This document shows positions 46,695 through 55,077 of a stretch of DNA of 64,000 nucleotides, piece by piece. Both the position numbers and the translations under genes were made by a program. The DNA comes from JALYUS01 sp038231255 (GTDB lineage: Bacteria > Chloroflexota > Chloroflexia > Thermomicrobiales > JALYUS01): assembly GCA_038231255.1 (NCBI GenBank), contig JBBRLR010000010.1, forward strand, positions 1 through 64,000, written 5' to 3'. Numbering within the stretch: the stretch's first letter is position 1; every line of letters begins with the position of its first letter. The notes under the pieces are model-generated. The model was not told the origin of the DNA and searched no databases. It saw only the letters and a list, made by a program, of their open reading frames with translations.

Positions 46695-47432
46695 CTATGA
46701 CTCCGCCCGCATCTCAGGCGGTAGCATCCGCTCTAGTTCAGCGATCAATGGCGCGAGATCTGCGGTTACAGTTTTCCAGATAATATCGTCATCCACGTCA
46801 CCGTAGCGATGAACGAGCACGTTACGCATCCCGCTCACTTCCGACCACGGAATTCCTGGGTGAAGATCACGCGTCGTCCGGGAGACATGCGTAGCCGTTT
46901 CTCCGATCGTCTGGACAAGATGGAGTACCGCTAACTGGAAAATCTCGTCGGTATCATAAATATCGCGCGTGCGTCCGCTGACAATTCGCTGTGTATGTCG
47001 CGCTTTGTCGAGCATGTCTCCAATGTACAAATTCTCATCTTTCACCATATCACGCCCATACACCGAGCGATTTTCCCGTGCAAGGGTCACCTCCTCAGGC
47101 GGGTCGCCGTAAAGCGTCTCCACATCTGCGTATACACGATCGCGAATGCGCCATTTGAGATTTTCGATACAGATGAAATCCGCCTCATGGGCACTGCCGA
47201 ACAGGCGGAACAGTTCTTCAGCCACCGAGAAACGGTCGAGTTTCTTCCTCGGTTCGAGGGCATAAAGCACATCAATATCGCTCTCATCGCGGAAATCGTC
47301 GCGCAGCACGGAGCCGAAGAGCGCCAGCCAGCGGACATGGTGCGCCCGGCAAAACGCCGCGATCTCCTCCGGCAAGGCGTGAATCCGCTTGTGCATGACT
47401 GCCGGACTTACCTTATGAACAACCTGCGCCAT
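46695..47432 (-). CDS. MNT-HEPN fusion (MntA/HepT-type toxin-antitoxin in one chain)
   Basis: 245 residues. The N-terminal half is a minimal nucleotidyltransferase with LALFGSVLRDDFRDESDIDV, the GSx9-10DxD active site of MntA-type antitoxins that AMPylate HepT. The C-terminal half is a HEPN (DUF86/HepT) domain ending GMRNVLVHRYGDVDDDIIW, with the RNVLVHRY catalytic motif. These are usually separate neighbouring genes; here one frame encodes both. It lies between the importer ATPase (3-bp gap) and permease. As an intramolecular toxin-antitoxin pair it could be self-inhibited; this is inference. Confidence 0.8.
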   Translation of the reverse strand: MAQVVHKVSPAVMHKRIHALPEEIAAFCRAHHVRWLALFGSVLRDDFRDESDIDVLYALEPRKKLDRFSVAEELFRLFGSAHEADFICIENLKWRIRDRVYADVETLYGDPPEEVTLARENRSVYGRDMVKDENLYIGDMLDKARHTQRIVSGRTRDIYDTDEIFQLAVLHLVQTIGETATHVSRTTRDLHPGIPWSEVSGMRNVLVHRYGDVDDDIIWKTVTADLAPLIAELERMLPPEMRAES

Positions 47433-47521
47433 TCGACCGCTTCCTCATCGTGTTCAACGATCCAGTACTGCTTCATCATACGCTATTGACGTAGGTATCC
47501 GAGGAACGGACGGGGGCGGGG

Positions 47522-49234
47522 TTAGGTTCCCCGCCGCCGCGTCAACGTCTGCGCCGCGAGCGAGCCGCCGAGCGCGACGAGCATCAGGACGAGCGCAAGA
47601 GCGGCAGCGGGCGCGACAATACCGCTTTCCAGCAGATTGAAGACCGCGAGGCAGGGCACGAAAACGAAGAGCCAGCCGCCGAGCAGCGCGGGCCGGACGA
47701 GCGGAAAGACCGCATCCCGCTGCGCCTGCCACCACGACGCGCCGCTGACCCGCGCGGCGGCGGGCAACGTTTCCGACACACCGGCGAGCGCCGCGCTCGC
47801 CGTGCTAATGCCGAACGTCAGGAAACGGGCGAGGTACGCCAGCAGAATGATCCAGAGGGTATTGTAAAGATGCAGCCCGAAAATCGGTCGCGCGAAGGCG
47901 AGAATGAAGGCGAGTGCGAGGACGGTTCCCGGCACGGCGTACGGCAAAGTCGCCAGCGCTTCCAGTGCGCCGCTGCCCCGGACCCGACCGCGCAACCGGA
48001 ACTGTGCCAGCGCGGCGCCGAGGATCATGATGACCGTTGCGCTCAGGGCGGCGAGCAGGAGGCTGTTGCGGAGCGCGCGCTGCGTGGCGGCGGTCTCCAC
48101 AAAGGCGATGTGGAAATTGTGCAGCGTCAGATTCCCCGGCGTCGGCGCGTATCCCGCGACTCGCGTCAACGCGGAAAGCGCGACAGCGACGAGCGGCGCG
48201 ACAAGCACACCGACCGCGAACACGGTGGCGAGAACGGTCACCAGCCAACGCCACTTGCCAAGCGGCAACCGATCCACCGCCCGGCCCTGCGCGCCCGTGA
48301 TCGCGTAGTGCCGCCGCGCCAGCAAGCGCCGCTGCGCAAACAACGCGCCGCCCGCCACGGCGACGAGCAGGAGCGACATCGCGGCGGCGAAGGCGAGGTT
48401 GTTGCGCGTGTCGTAGTCGAGCGCGACCTGATAAATGCGCGTCGTCAGGACGTAATACCGCCCAGGGATGCCCATCACCGCCGCGATGCCGAAGTCCGCG
48501 ATGCAGGTGACGAAGACGAGAAATGTCCCCGCGAGGATAGCGGGTGCGAGCAACGGCAGGCTGACATCGCGGAAGACGCGGCGCGACGACGCACCCGCCA
48601 CCCGCGCCGCGTCCTCCAGCACCGGCTGGAAGCGGTCGAGGGCCGCGACGACCGGCAGATAAACGAGCGGGTAATGGTGCAAGATGAGCAGGAAAACTAC
48701 CCCGCCCGCACCATAGGGGCGGACGAGCGGATCGCCCACCCCCGCAAGGTGCTTGTATGCCTGATTGAGATAGCCGACCGGCCCGATGATCTGCAACCAG
48801 GCAATCGCGCCGATGAATGACGGCACATAAAACGGCAGCGCGAAGACGAGACGGAAAAACGACGCCGCCGGGAGGTTCGTCCGCACGACGAGCCAGGCGA
48901 GCGCGACGCCTAGCACCGTGGCGACTACCGTCGCGGCGACACCGACGACCAGCGTATGCCCGAACGCGCTCCGCGTCCGCGCATCCGTGGCGAGGTCGTG
49001 GTACGGCGCGAAGGTGATGGCCGCCGTCGCGCCGACATGGAATGAGCGCCAGACAAGCCGGTACGCCGGGTACAGGACAATAAACGCAATCACCGTGACG
49101 AGCAGCGCGTACGCCAGCCGCTCGCCGCGAAACAGGTCGCGACCGCGCGCGCGCCAGGCATCCCCGCGTGTGGGGCTGGCGGCTCGACGTCCGGCCGGGC
49201 CGATCAAACCGGGTACGCTCTCCGGCGTTCGCAC
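47522..49234 (-). CDS. ABC importer permease, fused double domain (FbpB-type)
   Basis: About 570 residues with some 12 membrane helices. Two EAA-type cytoplasmic loops are visible, EDAARVAGASSRRVFRDVSL and PAAARVSGASWWQAQRDAVF, one in each half, so it is two permease domains fused, as in FbpB. The GTG start at 49234 is one base after the stop of the binding-protein gene. It transports the substrate delivered by the lipoprotein. 89 bases separate it from the MNT-HEPN gene downstream. Confidence 0.9.
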   Translation of the reverse strand: MRTPESVPGLIGPAGRRAASPTRGDAWRARGRDLFRGERLAYALLVTVIAFIVLYPAYRLVWRSFHVGATAAITFAPYHDLATDARTRSAFGHTLVVGVAATVVATVLGVALAWLVVRTNLPAASFFRLVFALPFYVPSFIGAIAWLQIIGPVGYLNQAYKHLAGVGDPLVRPYGAGGVVFLLILHHYPLVYLPVVAALDRFQPVLEDAARVAGASSRRVFRDVSLPLLAPAILAGTFLVFVTCIADFGIAAVMGIPGRYYVLTTRIYQVALDYDTRNNLAFAAAMSLLLVAVAGGALFAQRRLLARRHYAITGAQGRAVDRLPLGKWRWLVTVLATVFAVGVLVAPLVAVALSALTRVAGYAPTPGNLTLHNFHIAFVETAATQRALRNSLLLAALSATVIMILGAALAQFRLRGRVRGSGALEALATLPYAVPGTVLALAFILAFARPIFGLHLYNTLWIILLAYLARFLTFGISTASAALAGVSETLPAAARVSGASWWQAQRDAVFPLVRPALLGGWLFVFVPCLAVFNLLESGIVAPAAALALVLMLVALGGSLAAQTLTRRRGT

Positions 49235-49235
49235 G

Positions 49236-50477
49236 CTACGCCCCGAAGATGTCCGTGAATTGCTTCTTCGCGTCCGGTAACTGCTTGGCAATCGCCGGTG
49301 CGTCCACCGGGAACTCCTTGATATTCGTAGGCACACCGGCGGGTGGAGCGACGCCTGCCGCAAGCGGAATGTAATTCTGCGTGACGATCAGCGCCTGCCC
49401 ATCCGGCGACAAGACGAAGTCCACGAATGCCTTCGCGGCATCGAGGTTCTTCGTCCCGGCGACGACCGCGATCGGTTCTGTGACCGGGATCGCGCCGTCG
49501 GTCGGGTAGATCATCTCGATAGGCGATCCTTTCGCCTTCGCCGCCCGCACACCGTTATCCGTGACGATGCCGACGGGCGCTTCGCCGGAAATGATCTTGT
49601 TCAGCGCGTCACCGTTCGCCTGCACGACCGTCATCCCGTTCCGCTGCAACCCCTTCACGAAGTCCGCGCCATACGCCGTGGTGTTGAGGAAAACGGCGTA
49701 GTTGAGCGCCGCCGCGCCCGAATACTGCGGGCTGGGCGAGACAAGTTTCCCCTTGTACTCAGGCTTCAGGAGGTCTTTCCACGTCGCGGGCTTCGGCAGG
49801 TTCGCGGTCGTGTTGACGGCGATCCCACTGTTGATGATTTTCGTGCCTGCATAGTATCCCTCCGCGTCCACAAATTGCTTGTCGAGCGCACTCGCGAAGG
49901 GCGATTTGTAGGGCTGGAGGAATTTATCCGCCTTCAGGTTCTCCATCGTCGGCGCGTCGGCGATCAGCAGGACATCGGCCTGGATGCTCTTCGCATCCTG
50001 CTCAGCGCGCAGTTTGGCGATCACTTTCTCGGTGCCGTCGCGGTAAATCGTGACGGCGACATTTGGGTACTTCTTGTTGAACGCCGTCTTGAGGCCATCC
50101 GCATCCGTCTGCACCGCCGAGGTGTAGAGCGTCACTTTGCCAGCCACACTCGATGAGACGGCGGAGCCGACCGGGGCCGCCGTCCCGCTCGTGCTCGCCG
50201 CGATCGCGGGCGTCGAGGCGCCGGTGGTCGCCGTGACGCCCGGCGCCGCTGTCACGGCAGCAGTCGCGGTCGGCACGCTCGGCGGCGCGGTCGGACTACC
50301 GGCGGGGACGGCGGTACCGTTCGTGCTCGCCGCAACTGCGGGTGTGGAAGCTCCATTCGTCGCGGCAGGCTTCGGCGTCTCGGTCGCCTTCGACCCGCCG
50401 CACGCCGCCAACACAGCCGCAGCCGCACTCGCCGCGATTCCGCTCAAAAAATGTCGCCGTGACAGGCGCTGCACCAT
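49236..50477 (-). CDS. Substrate-binding lipoprotein of the Fe3+-type ABC importer
   Basis: 413 residues. The signal contains a twin arginine (SRRHFLSGIAAS) and a lipobox (AVLAACGG), so it is probably Tat-exported and lipid-anchored. A Thr/Ala/Pro-rich linker with near-duplicated segments (GASTPAVAASTNGTA and GASTPAIAASTSGTA) follows, then the type II periplasmic-binding fold (GKVTLYTSAVQTDADGLK, GYYAGTKIINSGIAVN). Tandem SD-like repeats lie before ATG 50477. Together with the permease and ATPase it makes a complete importer. Confidence 0.92.
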   Translation of the reverse strand: MVQRLSRRHFLSGIAASAAAAVLAACGGSKATETPKPAATNGASTPAVAASTNGTAVPAGSPTAPPSVPTATAAVTAAPGVTATTGASTPAIAASTSGTAAPVGSAVSSSVAGKVTLYTSAVQTDADGLKTAFNKKYPNVAVTIYRDGTEKVIAKLRAEQDAKSIQADVLLIADAPTMENLKADKFLQPYKSPFASALDKQFVDAEGYYAGTKIINSGIAVNTTANLPKPATWKDLLKPEYKGKLVSPSPQYSGAAALNYAVFLNTTAYGADFVKGLQRNGMTVVQANGDALNKIISGEAPVGIVTDNGVRAAKAKGSPIEMIYPTDGAIPVTEPIAVVAGTKNLDAAKAFVDFVLSPDGQALIVTQNYIPLAAGVAPPAGVPTNIKEFPVDAPAIAKQLPDAKKQFTDIFGA

Positions 50478-50479
50478 GA

Positions 50480-50503
50480 TCCTTGCTCCTTGCTCCTTGC
50501 TTC
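50480..50503. repeat. GCAAGGA heptamer repeat containing the ribosome-binding site
   Basis: On the minus strand three consecutive GCAAGGA units precede ATG 50477, providing several AGGA cores. Confidence 0.8.
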
Positions 50504-50618
50504 GCATTCGCTACTTCAGTACATCATCGCCCAGCAGCATCGCATGCGTGATGCTCGCACAAAACGATGATCGAAATGTGAGCGCAGCATACCATCCCGC
50601 GTCGCGTATACTGCACGG

Positions 50619-51359
50619 ATGGAAGATCGTTCCACCGCGCCCACGCTGCACGCCGCCCCGCTTGTCTGCCCGCACTGCGGCAGTGGCGACCTCGCGCGGG
50701 ACGCGGAGCATCCGCACGAGTTCGTTTGTGCGCATTGCCAGACGCGCTCGCGGATGCTGCCGCGTGGCGGCGCGCTGCTCGTGCTTGGCTGGGTTTGCCC
50801 GGACTGCGGTCACGACAACGAGCGCGGCAACCGCTTCTGCACGCAGTGCGGCACACCGCTCACCAAACCGTGCCCGAACTGCGGCGCGGCGATGCGCGTC
50901 GGCGACAAGTTCTGCAATGCCTGCGGCAAGACCCGCAACCAGCTCGTCGCGGAATGGTACCGGGCGGGCAAGGGCGCGCTCGACGCCGGGCGACCGTGGG
51001 AGGCGATGCCGCCGCTCCAGCGATTGGTCGCCCTCGATCCATCGTACGGCGACGTGCAAACGCTCCTCGAACGGGCGGCGCATGCCGCCGCTACCCCGCC
51101 CGCGCCGCTACCGACTGATACGCCCTCCCCGGCGGCGATCGCAGTGCGCGACGCGATTGCGAGCCTGAAGCGCGAGAAGCGACGCGGCCACATGGTCGCA
51201 CGCCTCGTGGTCGTCTCCACGGCGCTCCTTTCCCTTATTATCGCCGTCTCGGCGCTCGTCGGGCTGCTTCTCCATTCCATCGCCTTTGGCATCCTCTTCT
51301 TCCTCTTTGTCTGCGCGCTGATCGTCGCGAATGTCTGGATCGCGTTGCACAACCCCTAA
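50619..51359 (+). CDS. Zinc-ribbon membrane protein
   Basis: 246 residues. At least three zinc ribbons in the first 110 residues (VCPHCGSG...VCAHCQ, VCPDCGHD...FCTQCG, PCPNCGAA...FCNACG), a TPR-like helical segment (YRAGKGALDAGRPWEAMPPL), then a basic stretch and two C-terminal membrane helices (VVSTALLSLIIAVSALVGLLL, IAFGILFFLFVCALIVANVW). Unknown function. An alternative ATG could start a few bases on. Confidence 0.75.
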   Translation: MEDRSTAPTLHAAPLVCPHCGSGDLARDAEHPHEFVCAHCQTRSRMLPRGGALLVLGWVCPDCGHDNERGNRFCTQCGTPLTKPCPNCGAAMRVGDKFCNACGKTRNQLVAEWYRAGKGALDAGRPWEAMPPLQRLVALDPSYGDVQTLLERAAHAAATPPAPLPTDTPSPAAIAVRDAIASLKREKRRGHMVARLVVVSTALLSLIIAVSALVGLLLHSIAFGILFFLFVCALIVANVWIALHNP

Positions 51360-51493
51360 CGAATCATCGAGTTTTACCGCAATGTGATTGATTTTTTCAA
51401 TGTGTTCGTCAATAATCTTGACAATATTATCGTAATCAATTAGGCTCGATCTGTGCTGACACAGCATTCGGTAGAGGATAGGGAGCAGCGGCA

Positions 51494-52807
51494 ATGCAAA
51501 CAGTGACTATCGAGGCCACGACAGCACCCGCGCGCCGCGCGCCGATTATGGCGCTGCTGGCCGCGAATGTGATCTCGCTGCTCGGCAGCATGCTGACATT
51601 GATCGCACTGCCGTGGTTCGTCCTCCAAACGACGGGCAGCGCGGCGAAAACTGGCATTGCGGGCGGCTTTGTCGCGCTGCCGGCGTTTGTCGCGGGGGTG
51701 TTCGGCGGCACGCTGGTGGATCGCCTCGGCTACAAACGGTCGAGCGTGATCGCGGACGTGGTGAGCGGCATCGGCATCGCCTGCGTGCCGCTCCTGTATC
51801 ACACGGTCGGCCTCGCTTTCTGGCAACTGCTTGCCTTCATCTTCGTCGGCAACCTGCTCGCCATCCCCGGCCTGACCGCTCGCCGCGCGATGCTGCCCGA
51901 ACTGGCGACCCTCGCCCGCTGGCGGCTTGAAGGAGTCAACGCGTCGTTCGAGGGCGTCCAATACCTTTCGGTGTTGCTCGGCCCACCCATCGCCGGGCTG
52001 CTGATCGCGATCATCGGCACGAGCAATGTCCTGTGGCTGGACGCGGCCTCCTTCGCGGCGTCGGCGATCATCGTCGGCGGGCTGATCCCGCGCGTCGCGT
52101 CCGGCATGAAGGACGCGGCGCGCGGCAAATACCGCGACGAACTGATCGCGGGGCTGCGCTTTCTGCGCGGCGACCGTTTGTTGTTCGCGCTCGCCATCGG
52201 CCTCGCCATCGGCAACATGCTCGGCAGCCCGCTCTTCGGCGTCGTCCTGCCCGTCTTCGCACGGCAGACATACGGAAGCGCCGCGCTACTCGGCATCCTC
52301 GTCGCTGCGACGGGTGGGGGTCAGGTGATCGGCGCGACGCTCTACGGCGTGGTCGGCCATCGGTTGCCCCGGCGTGCCCTCTGGATCACCTCCTTCATCG
52401 TCGTGCCGCTGCCATGGCTCGTCTTTCTCTTCACGACCTCGCTACCCCTGATCGTCGGGGCGCTTGCACTCGGCAGCATCGTTTCCGGGCCGACCAATCC
52501 GCTCCTGGTGACGATCCGGCACGAGCGCATCCCGCAGGCATTGCGCGGACGGGTTTTCAGTACCTTTTCCGCCATCGCGTCTGTCGCGCAACCAATCGGG
52601 CTGGCCGTGGGCGGCTTCGCGGTGGAGGCATTCGGCCTGAAAGGCACGATCCTCGCCCTGACGCTCGCCGAACTCTCGCTCGGCATCGCGATGTTCTTTA
52701 TCCCCGCCCTCTATGACATGAACCGGGACGAAACCGGGAAGAACCGCAAAGACGCAAAGAGCGCAGAGGACGCAAAGAGGGAAAGGAGAGTCTTGAATGA
52801 TGCATAA
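51494..52807 (+). CDS. MFS transporter with repeat-encoded C-terminus
   Basis: 437 residues with about 12 helices. MFS motif A appears as GTLVDRLGYKRSSV. The family includes enterobactin and drug exporters. The C-terminal 28 residues (MNRDETGKNRKDAKSAEDAK and on) are basic, unrelated to MFS proteins, and encoded by the left arm of the palindrome at 52730. The natural stop was evidently lost when the repeat arrived. Good GGGAG before ATG 51494. It is 75 bases upstream of a second MFS gene and probably co-transcribed through the palindrome. Confidence 0.9.
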   Translation: MQTVTIEATTAPARRAPIMALLAANVISLLGSMLTLIALPWFVLQTTGSAAKTGIAGGFVALPAFVAGVFGGTLVDRLGYKRSSVIADVVSGIGIACVPLLYHTVGLAFWQLLAFIFVGNLLAIPGLTARRAMLPELATLARWRLEGVNASFEGVQYLSVLLGPPIAGLLIAIIGTSNVLWLDAASFAASAIIVGGLIPRVASGMKDAARGKYRDELIAGLRFLRGDRLLFALAIGLAIGNMLGSPLFGVVLPVFARQTYGSAALLGILVAATGGGQVIGATLYGVVGHRLPRRALWITSFIVVPLPWLVFLFTTSLPLIVGALALGSIVSGPTNPLLVTIRHERIPQALRGRVFSTFSAIASVAQPIGLAVGGFAVEAFGLKGTILALTLAELSLGIAMFFIPALYDMNRDETGKNRKDAKSAEDAKRERRVLNDA

Positions 52808-52867
52808 TCTTCTTCTCCTCTTTGCGATCTTTGCATCCTCTGCGTCTTTGCAGTTCTCCCCGGCTTC
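52730..52867. repeat. Dispersed palindrome, GCAAAGACGC-type arms
   Basis: GAAACCGGGAAGAACCGCAA begins the left arm inside the MFS gene 3' end; the right arm ends GCAGTTCTCCCCGGCTTC just before the next gene's ribosome site. Confidence 0.9.
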
Positions 52868-52882
52868 TTCCCATGGAGAGGA

Positions 52883-54166
52883 ATGATGTTTGGGGTTTTG
52901 CGTCAGCGGAACTATGCGCTGCTGTGGATCGGGCAACTGATCTCGGTCTTCGGCGACTGGGTGCTGCTAATCGCGCTCCCTTTCTACATTTTCGATCTGA
53001 CCGGCTCCGCGCTGGCGACGGGGGCGATGTTCATGGCGGCGAACCTGCCGCGCGTCCTGCTCGGCTCCGTCGCGGGTGTATTTGTGGACCGCTGGAACCG
53101 CAAACGGACGATGATCGCCGCCGATCTGCTCCGTGCGGCGCTCATCCTCATTTTGCTGACGGTCCATTCCATCCACTGGCTGTGGATTGTCTACCTCGTC
53201 GCCTTCACGCAGGCGCTGATCGCGCAGTTCTTCACGCCCGCGAAGAACGCCGTCATCCCGCTGCTCGTCGGCGAATCGGATTTGATCCCCGCGAACACGC
53301 TCAACTCGCTCAGTGAGAATCTGACGCGCCTGATTGCGCCAGCGCTCGGCGGCGCGCTCTTCGGGCTGTTCGGCCTCGCCAGCATCGTCTGGATTGATAG
53401 CGTGTCGTTCCTGATTTCGGGATTGCTGATTGCCGGGATCGTCCTGCCAGCGAGAGCGCGAAACATGACCAGCGCGTCGCGCGGCAGGTCGTGGACGGCG
53501 GTCTGGGGCGAATGGCGGGATGGCATGCGCCTGATGCGCGCCGATCCGACGATCACAGCAGTCTTCGCGGCAACGGGTGCGGCAATGATCGGGGAGGGGT
53601 TCTTTACCGTTATGCTCGTGCCATTCGTCAAGGAAATACTGCACGGCGGCCCGCAAGACTTTGGTTTACTCGCGAGCGCGCAGGCGATTGGCGGGCTGAT
53701 CGGCAGCCTCTTTATCGGTCGGATCGGCAGGACTGTCCGACCCGGCATCCTGATCCCTTTGAGCGGCTTCCTTTTCGGGTTGAGCGACATCGCCCTCGCC
53801 AACCTTCCCGGTCGCGGCGGGCTACCGCCTCTGCTCGTCGGCGTCGTGGCGATTAGTCTCGCCGGCGCCCCTGTTGTCGGCTTTTCCGTCGGCCTCCAGA
53901 CACTCCTGCAATCAAGTGTGGCGGACGCCTATCGCGGGCGCGTCTTCGGGGCCTATGGGACAACCATCGCGTTCATGACACTCGTTGGACAAGCTATGGC
54001 CAGTGTTTTCGGCAACCGTTTCGGCGTCGTACCCATCTTTACGCTTGCCGGTTGCTTCGAATTTCTCGGCGGTCTCGTCGCCTTCGTCCTCCTGCGCCGC
54101 GCCTCTCGCATCGCGACGGAAGCGAACCCGACCGAGGAAATGGCGGCAATGGCTGTTGAAGATTAG
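52883..54166 (+). CDS. MFS transporter
   Basis: 427 residues, 12 helices. Starts MMFGVLRQRNYALLWIGQLI, typical of the EntS-like MFS exporters; motif A is GVFVDRWNRKRTMIAA. GGAGAGGA precedes ATG 52883. It is a paralogue-type neighbour of the upstream MFS gene but not closely similar over its length. Substrate unknown. Confidence 0.9.
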   Translation: MMFGVLRQRNYALLWIGQLISVFGDWVLLIALPFYIFDLTGSALATGAMFMAANLPRVLLGSVAGVFVDRWNRKRTMIAADLLRAALILILLTVHSIHWLWIVYLVAFTQALIAQFFTPAKNAVIPLLVGESDLIPANTLNSLSENLTRLIAPALGGALFGLFGLASIVWIDSVSFLISGLLIAGIVLPARARNMTSASRGRSWTAVWGEWRDGMRLMRADPTITAVFAATGAAMIGEGFFTVMLVPFVKEILHGGPQDFGLLASAQAIGGLIGSLFIGRIGRTVRPGILIPLSGFLFGLSDIALANLPGRGGLPPLLVGVVAISLAGAPVVGFSVGLQTLLQSSVADAYRGRVFGAYGTTIAFMTLVGQAMASVFGNRFGVVPIFTLAGCFEFLGGLVAFVLLRRASRIATEANPTEEMAAMAVED

Positions 54167-54189
54167 CCCGCCAAGAGGGAAAAAGATTG

Positions 54190-54219
54190 AGCGCAGAGGA
54201 CGCAGAGAGCGCAGAAAAG
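54190..54219. repeat. Left half of a dispersed palindrome
   Basis: GCGCAGAGGACGCAGAGAGC then GCAG. Its partner arm is at 56251-56290; the IS-like element lies between. Confidence 0.7.
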
Positions 54220-54245
54220 AAAAAATAAAGGAGGCGACTATGTAC

Positions 54246-54273
54246 TTGACAAACCCATGCGCGTACCTATAGA
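54246..54273 (+). promoter_or_regulatory. Promoter using the left terminal repeat
   Basis: TTGACA inside the inverted repeat, 16-base spacer, TATAGA. Reads into the element. Confidence 0.6.
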
Positions 54274-54318
54274 CTGAGGGACAAACCTCGCGTTTAGTGA
54301 AACGAAGGGAGTGCCACG

Positions 54319-54543
54319 ATGTTAATCGCCAGCAAACGACGGAAACGGCTCGGTAACGCCCGACAACGCTACGAAGCCGCGCACATGGCCTTTCGCCGTT
54401 CGCTCCCTCTCTCTTCACGACGTAAACCCAAAGAACAGCAATTGCAGAGAAAGGAACAGCGGTCTGCCGTTCCTTTCTTATTCGTCCTGCTTGCCGCCGC
54501 CCTTCTTGGCCTTCGGCTCTTTCGGCGGTGGCGGCGTCGCTAG
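54319..54543 (+). CDS. Possible small basic membrane protein in the IS element
   Basis: 74 residues. Basic N-terminal half (MLIASKRRKRLGNARQRYEA) and a C-terminal helix (FLFVLLAAALLGLRLF). GGGAG and a promoter are in place, but its 3' end overlaps the opposite-strand 48-residue gene and the terminator-like hairpin, so it may be spurious. Confidence 0.3.
   Translation: MLIASKRRKRLGNARQRYEAAHMAFRRSLPLSSRRKPKEQQLQRKEQRSAVPFLFVLLAAALLGLRLFRRWRRR
54449..54477 (-). terminator. Hairpin after the passenger gene pair
   Basis: GAAAGGAAC and GTTCCTTTC form a 9-bp stem around an 11-base loop, immediately after the stop of the 48-residue gene. Confidence 0.55.
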
Positions 54544-54624
54544 AAGCCCCTTCAACGCTTCCTCGAAGGAGAGCGGTGCGAGGCTGATCTTCGACTGGTC
54601 AGGCTTCTTCTTGTCTGTCGTCAT
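54478..54624 (-). CDS. 48-residue passenger protein
   Basis: ATG 54624 encodes MTTDKKKPDQSKISLAPLSF then EEALKGLLATPPPPKEPK and a lysine/glycine tail. The SLAPLSFEEALKGLL helix is followed by a proline run. Unknown function. The ATG lies inside the 3' end of the preceding ORF (26-base overlap), so the two are translationally linked. Too short for most gene callers, but composition, linkage and a following hairpin support it. Confidence 0.5.
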   Translation of the reverse strand: MTTDKKKPDQSKISLAPLSFEEALKGLLATPPPPKEPKAKKGGGKQDE

Positions 54625-54907
54625 AGTTCGATTCTAGCAGATGCCCGCTATCCTCCACATGCGCCGTGAGTGCCGCCGCCTTTGTCGGATACACATCTTT
54701 GCTCAGGCTGAGCAAGGCTATCAACTTCTCGATTGCTTCTTGTGTCACCGTGCCGGTCAGCACAACTCTAGCCGTGCTTTGCGCCGCAAGCCTAAAAGAG
54801 AGGACTTCCGCCCCTTCATCGGGCACGGGCGCAATAGCCATTGCAGACGAAGTGGAGAAAATCTGCGGTCGTGACGGCGGGCTCATGGGCGTTCGCAGTG
54901 TTTCCAT
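54599..54907 (-). CDS. Passenger protein of the IS element
   Basis: From ATG 54907 about 102 residues: a disordered N-terminus (METLRTPMSPPSRPQIFSTS), then an alpha/beta-looking segment LSFRLAAQSTARVVLTGTVT, QEAIEKLIALLSLSKDVYPT and an acidic tail ending NYDDRQEEA. The frame stays open further upstream through the tRNA-like genes, but that part is their antisense and not protein-like. Not recognised; possibly a regulator of the paired 48-residue protein or a partner. Confidence 0.45.
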   Translation of the reverse strand: METLRTPMSPPSRPQIFSTSSAMAIAPVPDEGAEVLSFRLAAQSTARVVLTGTVTQEAIEKLIALLSLSKDVYPTKAAALTAHVEDSGHLLESNYDDRQEEA

Positions 54908-54996
54908 CGGCGACTCGCTTACGGAAGGGGGCCGACACGCAAACAAAACGAGCGAGCCGCTTTCGACGGAGACTCGCCCGTTTCGCGGTACACAAT

Positions 54997-55073
54997 GCGC
55001 CGTAGTCGAGGAAGATCGTGAAGGTTCATAACCTTCAACCGTTAGCAGGGTTCGAGTCTCTCGCGGCGCACCA
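54997..55073 (+). tRNA. tRNA-Met-like sequence, anticodon CAU, unusual cloverleaf
   Basis: Acceptor GCGCCGT pairs with GCGGCGC, followed by A and an encoded CCA. The anticodon arm GAAGG-TTCATAA-CCTTC is a perfect 5-bp stem with a 7-base loop reading CAU. The T arm CAGGG-TTCGAGT-CTCTC pairs at four positions. The D region is only about 16 bases with no normal D arm, and the variable region is 9 bases. So it is a degenerate or non-canonical tRNA carried by the IS element. Confidence 0.5.
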
Positions 55074-55077
55074 TTTC

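Noticed and set aside
46695..47432. Two separate genes for MntA and HepT
   Set aside because: One uninterrupted frame runs through both domains, with no stop, restart or ribosome site between them.
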